Positions 26,257 through 34,686 of a stretch of DNA of 42,881 nt are shown one piece after another. The position numbers were made by a program, and so were the translations under genes. The notes below the pieces were generated by a model. The model searched no databases. It worked only from the letters and a program-made list of their open reading frames with translations, and had not been told where the DNA came from. Within the stretch, counting starts at the first letter, position 1, and the number at the start of each line of letters is the position of its first letter. This DNA comes from Succinivibrio sp. (GTDB lineage: Bacteria; Pseudomonadota; Gammaproteobacteria; Enterobacterales; Succinivibrionaceae): the NCBI GenBank assembly GCA_017635415.1, contig JAGBLM010000112.1, positions 1 to 42,881 of the forward strand, in the 5' to 3' direction.

Positions 26257-27579
26257 ATGAGTACCATCCCTACCCTTGGCTTTGTATCTTTAGGCTGTGC
26301 CAAAAATCTTGTTGATACGGAGCGCCTGACCTCAGCACTTGTTGCCCTTGGATACAATATAGACGCAGATTACAGCAGATGCGACGCGGTGATTGTCAAT
26401 ACCTGCGGTTTTATCGATCCGGCGGTTGAAGAATCTCTTGAGGCGATAGGAGAGGCACTGGACAACACCAAGAAAGTCATCGTCACCGGTTGTCTTGGTG
26501 CTAAGGCCGAACTGATAAAGCAGCGCTATCCTAAGGTCAGCGAGGTCTATGGACCGGGAATGAGAGCCTCGGTCATCAGAGGAATAATCAAGCATTTAGG
26601 ACAGCCACCACAGAGTGCCAGACAGAAAGTCGATCCGTCAGGCGTGATCCTGACCCCTTCGCATTATGCCTACCTCAAGGTCGCCGAAGGCTGCCGTCAC
26701 CGCTGTACCTTCTGTATCATCCCGACCTTAAGAGGACCTCTGCGCTCCCGTGAAGAGTCAGCAATTCTCAAGGAAGCCTCAGATCTGGTGCGTCGCGGGG
26801 TCAAGGAACTGCTGGTAATTGCACAGGATTCATCAGACTACGGTTTTGATTTAAAGAACAAAAGTTCCATCTCTACCTTATGTCGCAAACTGTCAAAACT
26901 CGGCCGCTGGCTGCGGGTGCACTACGTCTACCCTGCTCCAGAGGCTGACAGACTGGTTGCACTTATGGGTGAAGGCTTAGTGTTGCCTTATCTTGATGTG
27001 CCACTGCAGCATATCAGCACACCAGTACTCAAAAATATGAAACGACCAGGTTCACTGGAAAAAACCATCAAGGTTATAGAACACTGGAGAAGTTTATGTC
27101 CCGATCTTGCCATCCGCTCAACCTTTATCACTGGATTTCCGGGCGAGACCTCAACACAGTTTGAGGAGCTTCTTGGCTTCATTAAGGAGGCCAAGCTTGA
27201 CCGCGTCGGCTGCTTTCCCTACTCAAATGTTGAAGGTGCTGCGGCCAATGAACTGCCGGGCAGCGTAGATCCGCAGATTAGAGAGGAACGGGCCCAGTGT
27301 CTTATGGAACTTCAGTCAGAAATTTCCTACGCCAAGCTTGAGAAACGAGTCGGCACCACCTGTCAGGTACTGATAGACTATGTTTCCGAGGAGGGAACTG
27401 CAGTAGGCAGAAGCAAATACGAGGCCCCTGATGTTGACGGCGTAATTACACTTGAAAATGTCCGCGGCGTCAGAACCGGAGACTTCGTACAGGCCAGAAT
27501 AATCGCCCATGATGAGCATGATATGACTGCGCAGATGGTGGAAAAAAGCAATGCCGCCATTCGCTTCGCCGGTGTTTGA
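26257..27579 (+). CDS. rimO: ribosomal protein S12 methylthiotransferase
   Basis: RimO adds a methylthio group to the conserved aspartate (Asp89 in E. coli) of ribosomal protein S12 through radical-SAM chemistry. The 440-residue protein has the three cysteines of the auxiliary cluster (Cys14 in SLGCAKNLVD, Cys50 in NTCGFI, Cys79 in TGCLG). The radical-SAM CxxxCxxC follows at Cys146, Cys150 and Cys153 (EGCRHRCTFC), and a TRAM domain covers about the last 70 residues. NTCGFI and SLGCAKNLVD distinguish RimO from MiaB. CGGAG precedes the ATG closely. It sits between ppaC and sstT, each with its own terminator or leader. Confidence 0.97.
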   Translation: MSTIPTLGFVSLGCAKNLVDTERLTSALVALGYNIDADYSRCDAVIVNTCGFIDPAVEESLEAIGEALDNTKKVIVTGCLGAKAELIKQRYPKVSEVYGPGMRASVIRGIIKHLGQPPQSARQKVDPSGVILTPSHYAYLKVAEGCRHRCTFCIIPTLRGPLRSREESAILKEASDLVRRGVKELLVIAQDSSDYGFDLKNKSSISTLCRKLSKLGRWLRVHYVYPAPEADRLVALMGEGLVLPYLDVPLQHISTPVLKNMKRPGSLEKTIKVIEHWRSLCPDLAIRSTFITGFPGETSTQFEELLGFIKEAKLDRVGCFPYSNVEGAAANELPGSVDPQIREERAQCLMELQSEISYAKLEKRVGTTCQVLIDYVSEEGTAVGRSKYEAPDVDGVITLENVRGVRTGDFVQARIIAHDEHDMTAQMVEKSNAAIRFAGV

Positions 27580-27588
27580 CAAACATTA

Positions 27589-27613
27589 GAGAGCATCTGG
27601 ATCAGGTGCTCTC
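27589..27613 (+). terminator. hairpin after rimO
   Basis: GAGAGCATCT and AGGTGCTCTC pair over 10 bp (one G-T pair) around a GGATC loop, 10 bases after the rimO stop. There is no T-run directly behind it, so intrinsic termination is only tentative. Confidence 0.42.
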
Positions 27614-27754
27614 CTATAAAGATCGCTCTGCTTTTAGTCCCCTCAAGACAACAACTGCTTCATCAGCAGGCAATATGCACTTTTTTTGTACAAATTTTGG
27701 TTAAAAATGTAAAAAACGCCAAATAAGTGCATACCTTAATATAATAAAACCATA

Positions 27755-27772
27755 TTATTCGACTGCGAATAA
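27755..27772. promoter_or_regulatory. inverted repeat upstream of sstT
   Basis: TTATTCG and CGAATAA are perfect 7-bp arms around ACTG, 36 bases before the sstT start. A TATAAT at 27740-27745 lies just upstream, so the repeat would overlap the start of transcription. It could be an operator or a small leader hairpin. Confidence 0.35.
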
Positions 27773-27807
27773 CGTATATAACATTAAGTGACAGACAAGA
27801 GAAAGCT

Positions 27808-29061
27808 ATGCTAGAAAAAGTTAACCCTAAGGCACCTTTTGCCAATACACTGAACAAAGTTCCGTTCATTCTGCAGATTGCAGGAGGTCTGGTTCTTGGT
27901 ATCCTGATTGCTCTGGTTTATCCTGATGACAAGACTGTCATTCCAACCATCGGCAATCTCTTCGTCAAGGCCCTCAAGGCTGTAGCCCCTATCCTGGTCT
28001 TTGTGCTGGTTTCATCAGCCATTGCCAAGCATAACAGCGGACAGCAGACCAATATGAAACCGATTATCCTGCTTTACATTGTCAGCATGGTAATCGCCTC
28101 AACCATGGCACTGTTGGCAAGTTATTATTTCCCGTCAACTTTCTCGGAACTTGCCTCTGCTCAGGAGGGACTTACCCCGCCTAAAGGCATCAAGGAGGTG
28201 CTGGTCAATTTCGTAAACCAGGCCGTGGAGAACCCAGTATCCGCTCTTATGAACGGCAACTACATTGCTATCTTGGTCTGGGCTATTGCATTAGGACTCA
28301 TGTTCCGAGTTGCCCACGATGCCACCAAAAAGGTGCTTGAAGATCTGGCAGAGTGCGTCTCAGGTGTGGTTCGCATTGTGATCCGTTTTGCTCCGTTAGG
28401 CGTTATGGGTCTTGTATACAGTTCCTGCACTCAGGACGGCGGCTTCTCCAATCTGCTCAATTACGTCCACGTAGTAGTTGTGCTGGTGGTGGTAATGCTG
28501 CTTATTGCCTTTGTGCTTAATCCTCTGCTGGTCTATTTATGCGCACGCAAAAATCCTTTCCCGCTGGTATTCACCTGCATCACCAAATCTGCAGTTACCG
28601 CTTTCTTCACCCGCTCTTCTGCGGCAAATCTGCCAGTTAATCTGGCACTGTGCGAAGAACTGAAACTGCCAAAGGCCACCTACTCAATATCTATTCCGCT
28701 AGGCTGCACCATCAATATGTCAGGTGCTGCGGTGACCATCGTGGTTATGACCATGGCTGCAGTCCATACACTCGGCATTCAGATTGATTTTGGCTCTGCA
28801 CTGCTGATGTGTATTGCCTCTGTACTGTGCGCCTGCGGCTGTTCAGGTATTGCCGGAGGTTCATTAATGCTCATCCCTCTTGCCTGCTCCATTTTCGGTA
28901 TCAGCAACGACATTGCCATGCAAGTGGTTGGTATCGGCTTTATCATCGGTGTAATTCAGGATTCTACTGAAACCGCCCTTAACTCTCATACCGACGTGGT
29001 CTTTACTGCAGCAGCATGCATGAGAGCAGAACGAATTAACGGCGGAAAAGACTCTGAATAA
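27808..29061 (+). CDS. sstT: serine/threonine:sodium symporter
   Basis: SstT imports serine and threonine with sodium across the inner membrane. The 417-residue chain is a full-length dicarboxylate/amino-acid:cation symporter (DAACS). It has the helical-hairpin serine-rich motif FFTRSSAANLPVNLALCEEL near 270-289 and the TM7 motif SIPLGCTINMSGAAVTIVVM. The second hairpin contains CSGIAGGSLMLIPLACSIFG, followed by a D-S-T-E-T-ALNSHTD sequence in TM8. QIAGGLVLGILIAL near the N-terminus is typical of SstT specifically. The ribosome site is weak (AGAG). An inverted repeat lies just upstream. Confidence 0.95.
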   Translation: MLEKVNPKAPFANTLNKVPFILQIAGGLVLGILIALVYPDDKTVIPTIGNLFVKALKAVAPILVFVLVSSAIAKHNSGQQTNMKPIILLYIVSMVIASTMALLASYYFPSTFSELASAQEGLTPPKGIKEVLVNFVNQAVENPVSALMNGNYIAILVWAIALGLMFRVAHDATKKVLEDLAECVSGVVRIVIRFAPLGVMGLVYSSCTQDGGFSNLLNYVHVVVVLVVVMLLIAFVLNPLLVYLCARKNPFPLVFTCITKSAVTAFFTRSSAANLPVNLALCEELKLPKATYSISIPLGCTINMSGAAVTIVVMTMAAVHTLGIQIDFGSALLMCIASVLCACGCSGIAGGSLMLIPLACSIFGISNDIAMQVVGIGFIIGVIQDSTETALNSHTDVVFTAAACMRAERINGGKDSE

Positions 29062-29088
29062 GGACCTTTGCGGTTATTAAACAGTCAC

Positions 29089-29128
29089 AATGCAGATTAC
29101 TGTTACCACTTTTTGAATCTGCATTTTT
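29089..29128 (+). terminator. probable terminator of sstT
   Basis: AATGCAGATT (29089-29098) and AATCTGCATT (29116-29125) pair perfectly over 10 bp, with a 17-base loop and a short T-run after the stem. It starts 27 bases after the sstT stop codon. Confidence 0.6.
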
Positions 29129-29153
29129 AAAAGGAGTTTGACGAATAATGTGG

Positions 29154-29190
29154 AGAGATCTCAGGTTTTCCTGAGATCTCTTTTGTTTTT
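29154..29190 (+). terminator. second strong intrinsic terminator
   Basis: AGAGATCTCAGG (29154-29165) and CCTGAGATCTCT (29170-29181) form a 12-bp perfect stem with a TTTT loop, followed by a T-rich tail (TTTGTTTTT). It insulates the AT-rich methyltransferase gene from sstT. An eight-codon start-to-stop frame (29148-29174) with AAGGAG upstream overlaps it. Confidence 0.85.
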
Positions 29191-29246
29191 CGCGCAAGAT
29201 ACGGTTGCGAAGAACGAAAATCTAGTGAACTAACGAATTAGAATAA

Positions 29247-30194
29247 ATGAATCAAAGAATAATATTAGGTGATGCAATTGAATTGCTAGAACAGATACCA
29301 TCAGAAAGTGTAGATCTTATCGTTACAGATCCTCCTTATAATTTAAGGAAAAATTATAAAGTTACAAAAGATGATATGTCATTTGATGAGTATCTGGAAT
29401 TTAGCAGACAATGGCTTACAGAAGCAAAACGTGTATTAACGCCTTATGGATCAATTTATATTTTTATGGGGATGAGATACATCTCTTACTTATTTAATAT
29501 TCTCGAAAGAGAACTAAAAATGAATTTTAATTCCTGGATTGTCTGGTACTACACACAGGGTATTGGCAAAACAAAAGGCTTTAGTCCAAGACATGATGAT
29601 ATTCTGTTTTTTACAAAACATCCTTCCAAGTACACCTTTAATTTAGATTCAATTAGGGTTCCGCAAAAATACTATCGCTCTGTGAATAATATGAGAGGGT
29701 CTAACCCAGGCAATGTTTGGGAATTTAGTCATATGCATTACTGTAATGCCAAGCGACAGGAGCATCCGACACAAAAACCAGAAGGATTATATGAAAGGAT
29801 TATTCTTGCTTCTTCTAATGCCGGCGATACGGTCTTAGATCCATTCCTTGGTTCAGGAACACTAACTCATGTTTGCCAGCATACTGACAGAAACGGCATC
29901 GGTATTGAAATTAATGAACAGTATGTTCAAATGGCAAAAGACAGGCTTGCAGAAAAGTTTACCGGATTTGATAGCTTTGATGAAAAAAACTTAAGATGTC
30001 CAAATGATTTAAATGATGCTGATTTTAGAATTAAGTATCTTGAAAATCATATCGAGTGGTTTTTGAAAAACCATGAAAATGTTGCCTATCGTTTCTTTGA
30101 GGAAGTGAAAGAAAAATACTTTGAAAAAATGCAAAAAGACAATCAGTTATGGTTTTTTAAAAAGTATGCATCATTAGCAAAGAAAAAATCTTAA
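29247..30194 (+). CDS. solitary beta-class DNA methyltransferase
   Basis: The 315-residue protein methylates an exocyclic amino group of DNA (N6-adenine or N4-cytosine). Catalytic motif IV is DPPY at 28-31 and precedes SAM-binding motif I, DPFLGSGT at 198-205; this order defines the beta class (YhdJ, CcrM, HinfI relatives). EHPTQKP near 172-178, typical of the class, lies between. A charged helical tail of about 70 residues follows motif X. Base composition and codon use (many AAA, ATA and TTA codons) are more AT-rich than its neighbours, pointing to acquisition. No ribosome site is visible, and no cognate endonuclease gene is adjacent; only a broken nuclease-family gene follows. Confidence 0.92.
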   Translation: MNQRIILGDAIELLEQIPSESVDLIVTDPPYNLRKNYKVTKDDMSFDEYLEFSRQWLTEAKRVLTPYGSIYIFMGMRYISYLFNILERELKMNFNSWIVWYYTQGIGKTKGFSPRHDDILFFTKHPSKYTFNLDSIRVPQKYYRSVNNMRGSNPGNVWEFSHMHYCNAKRQEHPTQKPEGLYERIILASSNAGDTVLDPFLGSGTLTHVCQHTDRNGIGIEINEQYVQMAKDRLAEKFTGFDSFDEKNLRCPNDLNDADFRIKYLENHIEWFLKNHENVAYRFFEEVKEKYFEKMQKDNQLWFFKKYASLAKKKS

Positions 30195-30264
30195 GTTCGA
30201 CAGTTGTACTAATGTCTTTTTCTAGCGCTCTGTATGGTAAGGGCATTAGGAATGCTTAGTCTGA

Positions 30265-31209
30265 TCTTTTGTCTATATTGATTATCTCAAGCCCGGAGTT
30301 TCCTATGAAAAGCATATAGAGGTGGCAGAGGTTACCGATGCTGACGTTGAGGACCTACTTGACCGTATGGCCGAGCAGTATGACGGTAACTGCTTTGATG
30401 AGTTTTATGAGAACAGGGTCTTCTCCACCTACTCTGTCAATAAGTTTCTGAACGCCTTATCCCAGAAGAAACGTACTGTCTTTGGTGACTACTGGTATGA
30501 GGCCGGAGGAGTGCCATCCATACTTAAAAACTACCTTGAATCACGCAAGGTAAATCTTGAGAAGTTTCAGAACACAGAGATTGAGGTAGATTTCAGCGAT
30601 TTTGTGAATCCAACTACTCTTCCTACCATGGATGAGAATGTACTGATGTGTCAGACCTAGTATCTGACCTTAAAGTCACCGATTGACCGGTATGATGACA
30701 TTTATCTTGGAACCTCGAATCGAGAGGTGAGAAGTTCTCTCTTTGCCCTGTTAGGTCTGAGAGTATTCACGCACAATGTTTCACCTTACTTTGGGCAGTG
30801 GCAGTTTATTGTCGAACATGGCTCCTGCGAGGAGATTATAGGTCTGTTCAATAGCGTCCTTTCTGCTGTTTCCTACGATAAGTATCCGATAAATAATGAA
30901 TCAGTCCTAAGAGCCCTGCTGCAGTTGTATTTGCTCGGCAAAGATCATGATGTCAGAGTAGAACAGCACAACAGTAAGGGGCGATCTGATCTTATTGTCA
31001 ATTTCCCAAAACGCTGTGTGGTTATCGAACTTAAGTTCTCCTCTGACGGCAAGAACAGTAAATCTCTTTTAAAGGAAGCGGCAAACCAGATAAAGGACCA
31101 AGAGTACGGCACGGAAAACCTTGGTGAGCGCGAACTTATAAAGATTGCCGGTGTGTTTGATGCTTCAAAAGACAAGCGAAAACTAACTGTTTTTCAGACT
31201 GTTTCCTAA
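30265..31209 (+). pseudogene. DUF1703 AAA-ATPase/PD-(D/E)XK family pseudogene
   Basis: One frame runs from after a TGA (30262-30264) to TAA at 31207-31209, interrupted only by TAG at 30658-30660. Both halves are in the same phase and read on naturally across the stop: VLMCQT, stop, YLTLKSP. The first half has the YDGNCFDEF and STYSVNKFLNAL...YWYEAGG stretch of the DUF1703 family. The second half has the nuclease-like end, with GRSDLIV and VVIELKF forming the D...ExK core. The N-terminal AAA domain is missing entirely. A truncated, nonsense-mutated gene is the straightforward reading. Internal GTG codons at 30322 and 30727 should not be called as separate genes. Confidence 0.78.
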
Positions 31210-31240
31210 CTGGGTACTATACAACCACTCAAAGTAATGA

Positions 31241-31729
31241 TTACTCTTTTTTGGTGTCCACAGTTGATGGTAAAACTTGAGCTGACGCCTCTGCCAACGC
31301 TTTTTTACAGGCTTCAATTGCAGCAGTTGACAAGGTTACCTGATCCTCAGACAGATTTTTATTTGCCTTGATAGTCTCTAACGCCTTCTGTAAACGTGCA
31401 TCCTGCTGAGCTCTTAATTTGTCCATGCCCAATGCTGCCGTTTCGTTATAGCCGTTTACTCCGCGCTGTGCCGAATCGGACTGAAGGTTTTCAGATGACC
31501 GCAAAGATGACTTTATCTTCTCAACCATCGTACTGTATTTTTCTGAGGCTGCCTGAACTGCCGTTTTGCCATTCACAGAAGGAATAGCGGAGGCAGAGTT
31601 TTTCTGACCTTTAACTTTCTTCTCTGAATTTTTCCCGAGAATAGTCTCAAGCGCCTCTGCCTTGTTGCCACTTTTGGCGTAAGCGTTTCTGTAAATGCTG
31701 CTGAGCATCGAAGAGTGGATAGTAATCAT
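31241..31729 (-). CDS. small protein of unknown function
   Basis: I place the start at ATG 31729 (162 residues) because GGAG lies 8 bases upstream; the frame is open further up but without a ribosome site. The chain has no signal peptide or membrane helix, is rich in Ala, Ser and Lys, lacks cysteine except near the end, and is predicted to be largely helical with a disordered middle (about 40-70). The N-terminal MITIHSSMLSSIYRNAYA has the polar-amphipathic look of some secreted effectors, but this is only an impression. I do not recognise a family. It converges with the DUF1703 pseudogene and follows the NAD(P)-binding protein gene on the same strand. Confidence 0.55.
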   Translation of the reverse strand: MITIHSSMLSSIYRNAYAKSGNKAEALETILGKNSEKKVKGQKNSASAIPSVNGKTAVQAASEKYSTMVEKIKSSLRSSENLQSDSAQRGVNGYNETAALGMDKLRAQQDARLQKALETIKANKNLSEDQVTLSTAAIEACKKALAEASAQVLPSTVDTKKE

Positions 31730-31868
31730 ACTCAAGTCTCCGGCGTATAAGTTATTATCGGCAACTGACGGATCAAAATTAAGAGGATCGTGAAAACAAG
31801 TCACGATCCTCCCTCTTCTGTAACCGCTGCATAATACCTGCAAAGATTAGTCCCCACGAAGGTCTTTA

Positions 31869-32690
31869 CTATCTCCCACCTTTTGCTCTAAACTGCTCGG
31901 CCTTATCGAACATATGTTTTATCGATCTGATGTCATCGATAATCTCAGGCGGGAAAGAACTGCTGGCATTATCATTTCTCTCCAGACTCTTGACCGCATC
32001 AAATTCATCATCAGGAACATCATTAAATATATCAGCAGGAGGCAGTTCCTCACCCTGAGTAGCATAAATCTCAATGGTTTTGCCGTGAGCCTTCTCATTA
32101 AATACGGCGTTGGCCAGAACTCTGCCTAACTGTCTTGCGGTGAGAGAACTGGCTCGGGAAACCTGATCTTCAGAATGTTCTTCAGTAAACGCGGATGAAA
32201 CTGCGGTAATTCTCGGATTTACGGTCAGACCATTTAAGAGTTTTCCCGAACGGACGATAGTATAAGGAACGCCACTGGATCTGACCAGCAGTTCGGCAAG
32301 ACGCATCTGGAAATAGGCTTCAGGAGCAATTTCGTTGGTATTGAGGAATGAATTGGCAGCTGTCAGCAGCACAACAGGGATCTTTCTGCCCTGCAGTGCC
32401 TTCATCAGGTTACTGAGTTCCTCATAATTAATTGTTTCTGGGTTGTTTCCCACATCCCTGCGTAAACCGACCTGACAGATGAGACCATCGACTCCCTCGA
32501 GCGGGAGTCCTAATTTTGAAACGTCAGTAAGGACACCTTCAACCCTGTCAACTTCAGCAGGCAGGTTGGCAAATTTTTCGGCATCCCAGATAATTGAACG
32601 CACCTTGTAACCAAGGCGAATGGTTTCGTCCACCACATAAGGACCAACATGACCGATCGAACCAATAATCATTACTGTAGGTTTTTTCAT
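31869..32690 (-). CDS. NAD(P)-binding protein, NmrA/atypical SDR type
   Basis: The 273-residue protein opens with a Rossmann strand and the GSIGHVG glycine motif (11-17), the GxxGxxG form of atypical short-chain dehydrogenases. VEGVLTDVSKL (about 51-61) marks the dinucleotide specificity region. RLAELLVRSSGVPYTIVRSGKL (about 128-149) is the conserved segment of NmrA-like and YwnB-like members. The usual YxxxK is not present in classical form, so it may be a sensor or a weak reductase. It lies divergent from the secretion operon, 351 bases away, and upstream of the small unknown gene. Confidence 0.82.
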   Translation of the reverse strand: MKKPTVMIIGSIGHVGPYVVDETIRLGYKVRSIIWDAEKFANLPAEVDRVEGVLTDVSKLGLPLEGVDGLICQVGLRRDVGNNPETINYEELSNLMKALQGRKIPVVLLTAANSFLNTNEIAPEAYFQMRLAELLVRSSGVPYTIVRSGKLLNGLTVNPRITAVSSAFTEEHSEDQVSRASSLTARQLGRVLANAVFNEKAHGKTIEIYATQGEELPPADIFNDVPDDEFDAVKSLERNDNASSSFPPEIIDDIRSIKHMFDKAEQFRAKGGR

Positions 32691-33041
32691 AATCTTCTGC
32701 CGGAATAATAATTCTTATACCAAAACGGTGCTTATCACACTGCCTGGGAACGTTTTTTCATCAGACGCGGTCAGTACACCGCTCCATTTGTCTATTATCG
32801 GATTTAATGTTCTTTTTTAGTAACTTTTTTAAAAAAAGAATGAACTGATTAGCGATTTTTTTTTTCAATCTGTTCATTTTCGTTTTATATAAAACGAAAA
32901 TGAACAGTTAAAACATTTAATTATCAAAACATTAACCATCTTATCTGCCCCTTTGGTCTCATCTGTCTTGAAAAAGCAAAGTTTTTCCTGAAGAACTGAA
33001 AAAAGCTCTTAGTAAACTCTCCTAAAACTTACGGAGAGCCT
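32691..33041. other. divergent region upstream of the trb operon
   Basis: This 351-base AT-rich stretch has no gene. It holds an A/T hairpin-like repeat (TTCTTTTTTA at 32810-32819 against TAAAAAAAGAA at 32830-32840), an isolated half-site AATGAACTG at 32839-32847 and a long palindrome further on. The secretion operon's own GGAG ribosome site lies just before 33042. A clear promoter pair is not visible, which suggests regulated expression. Confidence 0.5.
32870..32907. promoter_or_regulatory. perfect 38-bp palindrome, candidate operator
   Basis: CTGTTCATTTTCGTTTTAT is followed directly by its exact complement, with no spacer. The half-site core AATGAACwG recurs alone 23 bases upstream at 32839-32847. 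A zero-loop palindrome is more suitable for a dimeric regulator, or cruciform, than for a terminator. Its position 134 bases ahead of trbB suggests control of the secretion operon. Confidence 0.6.
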
Positions 33042-33995
33042 ATGTCAGATTCAGAAATCTATATTCACAGAGCCAGACAGCGTCTTGATGAAGCGCTCGG
33101 CACTTCCATCCTTGAGGCTCTGTGCGATAAGGAAACCTGCGAAATTATGGCAAATCCTGACGGAAGTCTTTTTTTTGAGAACAGAAATCGGGGCATGTAC
33201 CAGAGCGGAAACATCAGAGCGTCGTGCTGTGAGAATGTTATTCGTACAGTCGCATCCCTGCTTGATCAGGAATTACCGGAGCAAAGTCCGATCACCAGCG
33301 GGCAGTTGCCGTTCTACAGAGTCCGTTTTGAAGGTATTCTGCCACCGCTTAGTGCCGGTCCGTGTTTCTGCATCAGAAAACATCTTGAGCGGACTCTTTG
33401 CTTTGAAGACCTCGTCGCCGGTCATATGCTCAGCAAAGAGCAGGCCAGTTTTCTTACACAGAAATTAAAGGAACGGTGTTCAATTTTAGTCTGCGGTCCT
33501 ACAGGGTGCGGCAAGACCTCACTGGTAAATGCCATGCTGCTGATGATCGCCCACTATTACAAACACGAAAGAATAATCACTCTTGAGGATACTGCCGAGT
33601 TAAAGGTTCCGTCTGATAACTGTATTTCTCTGTATACCAGCGCTAAAGCCGACCTGTGTACACTGCTCCGTTCCACCCTCAGACTGCGCCCCGACAGAAT
33701 TGTAGTGGGCGAGGTCCGCGGACCTGAGGCTTTGGATCTTGTCGATGCTCTGACTACAGGGCATAAGGGAGGTCTGACCACGCTGCACGCCGGATCTGCT
33801 GTACAGGCACTGCAAAGACTTATGCTTCTTATTTCAAGACACAAATCAGCTCCCCGGCAGATTAAGGGTCTCATAGCCAGCGCCTTTGACTATATCGTGG
33901 TACTGGACAGGACCCCAAGACCTATGGTCAGAGAAATAACCTTGGTAAAAGACATTAAGGATGACAATTTTGTTTTGGAAACTATGGAAATATAA
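33042..33995 (+). CDS. trbB: TrbB/VirB11 secretion ATPase
   Basis: This cytoplasmic hexameric ATPase powers pilus assembly and substrate transfer in type IV secretion. The 317-residue protein is full length, with an N-terminal domain to about 115. Its catalytic domain carries Walker A GPTGCGKT at 152-159, an Asp box ITLEDTAEL at 179-187, Walker B RIVVGEVRGPEAL at 219-231 and a His box TTGHKGGLTTLHA at 238-250. The EIMANPDGSLFFENR region near 34-48 is characteristic of TrbB rather than VirB11. GGAG precedes the ATG. It opens a tight operon in the order trbB-C-D-E-F-G-I-J-L. Confidence 0.95.
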   Translation: MSDSEIYIHRARQRLDEALGTSILEALCDKETCEIMANPDGSLFFENRNRGMYQSGNIRASCCENVIRTVASLLDQELPEQSPITSGQLPFYRVRFEGILPPLSAGPCFCIRKHLERTLCFEDLVAGHMLSKEQASFLTQKLKERCSILVCGPTGCGKTSLVNAMLLMIAHYYKHERIITLEDTAELKVPSDNCISLYTSAKADLCTLLRSTLRLRPDRIVVGEVRGPEALDLVDALTTGHKGGLTTLHAGSAVQALQRLMLLISRHKSAPRQIKGLIASAFDYIVVLDRTPRPMVREITLVKDIKDDNFVLETMEI

Positions 33996-33998
33996 ATC

Positions 33999-34406
33999 AT
34001 GAAAATATTAAAAAAAATTTCTACGACCCTTATCCTGCTCGGTCTCTGCTTTGAGGTCATGGCGGCAGAAACCTCATCCGGAGCCCTTCCCTATGAAGGT
34101 TGGCTGAGAACACTACAGCAGTCATTTACAGGACCTGTAGCCTTCTCAGTTTCCCTTTTAGGCATTATTTCCTGCGGTGCCACCCTGATTTTCATGGGTG
34201 GAGAAATAGGACGCTTTGTCAGATCCATAGTCTATCTTGTGCTGGTGATGACCCTGCTTATAGGAGCAAATTCAATGATGACCAGATTCTTTAACGGAGC
34301 AGTGATAAGTTCTGCCGTAAACACCACGCAGGAACATAAAATCAATCCCTCCACCACAGAAGAGCTAAGCCATTTTCTGTCTGAACGTCTGACTGTTCAC
34401 TCCTAA
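33999..34406 (+). CDS. trbC: TrbC/VirB2-like major pilin precursor
   Basis: The 135-residue protein has a signal peptide ending near VMA (about residue 22) and two hydrophobic helices (about 47-67 and 75-93) joined by a short polar turn. Such two-helix small proteins form the conjugative pilus. In RP4 TrbC the ends are trimmed and the pilin is cyclised by TraF; no TraF-like peptidase is seen here. It starts 3 bases after trbB, and its place between trbB and trbD is the normal one. Confidence 0.85.
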   Translation: MKILKKISTTLILLGLCFEVMAAETSSGALPYEGWLRTLQQSFTGPVAFSVSLLGIISCGATLIFMGGEIGRFVRSIVYLVLVMTLLIGANSMMTRFFNGAVISSAVNTTQEHKINPSTTEELSHFLSERLTVHS

Positions 34407-34413
34407 GGTCATC

Positions 34414-34686
34414 ATGCGTGTAAAAGTCTATCGCTCACTGCTGCTACCTAACCGCTTTTTAGGCTGCGACCGAGAATTGACCATGCTTCTGACGCTGATG
34501 TGCATTGCAGTCCCGGTTCTGAGTGCCTCACTGCTCAATGCCGTCCTCTGCCTTTTCTGCTTTGGAGCAGGACTTATGATGCTAAAAACCATGTCAAGAA
34601 AGGATCCGCTTTACCGACAGGTATATCTGCGTTTTCTGCGCTACAGCAGTAGAGTTTATCTCGGAGGAGCACCGTCTTATGCTTAA
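34414..34686 (+). CDS. trbD: TrbD/VirB3-like protein
   Basis: A 90-residue inner-membrane protein with the family opening, in which a basic stretch (LLLPNRF) is followed by GCDREL. Two hydrophobic helices follow (about 23-40 and 42-57), and a basic C-terminus contains DPLYRQVYLRFLRY. VirB3-family proteins accompany the VirB4 ATPase. Its end overlaps trbE by 8 bases. Confidence 0.87.
   Translation: MRVKVYRSLLLPNRFLGCDRELTMLLTLMCIAVPVLSASLLNAVLCLFCFGAGLMMLKTMSRKDPLYRQVYLRFLRYSSRVYLGGAPSYA

Noticed and set aside
30658..30660. Possible amber recoding (for example pyrrolysine) at the in-frame TAG
   Set aside because: TAG ends other intact genes in the window, no downstream recoding structure is evident, and the gene has also lost its N-terminal half, so decay is simpler.
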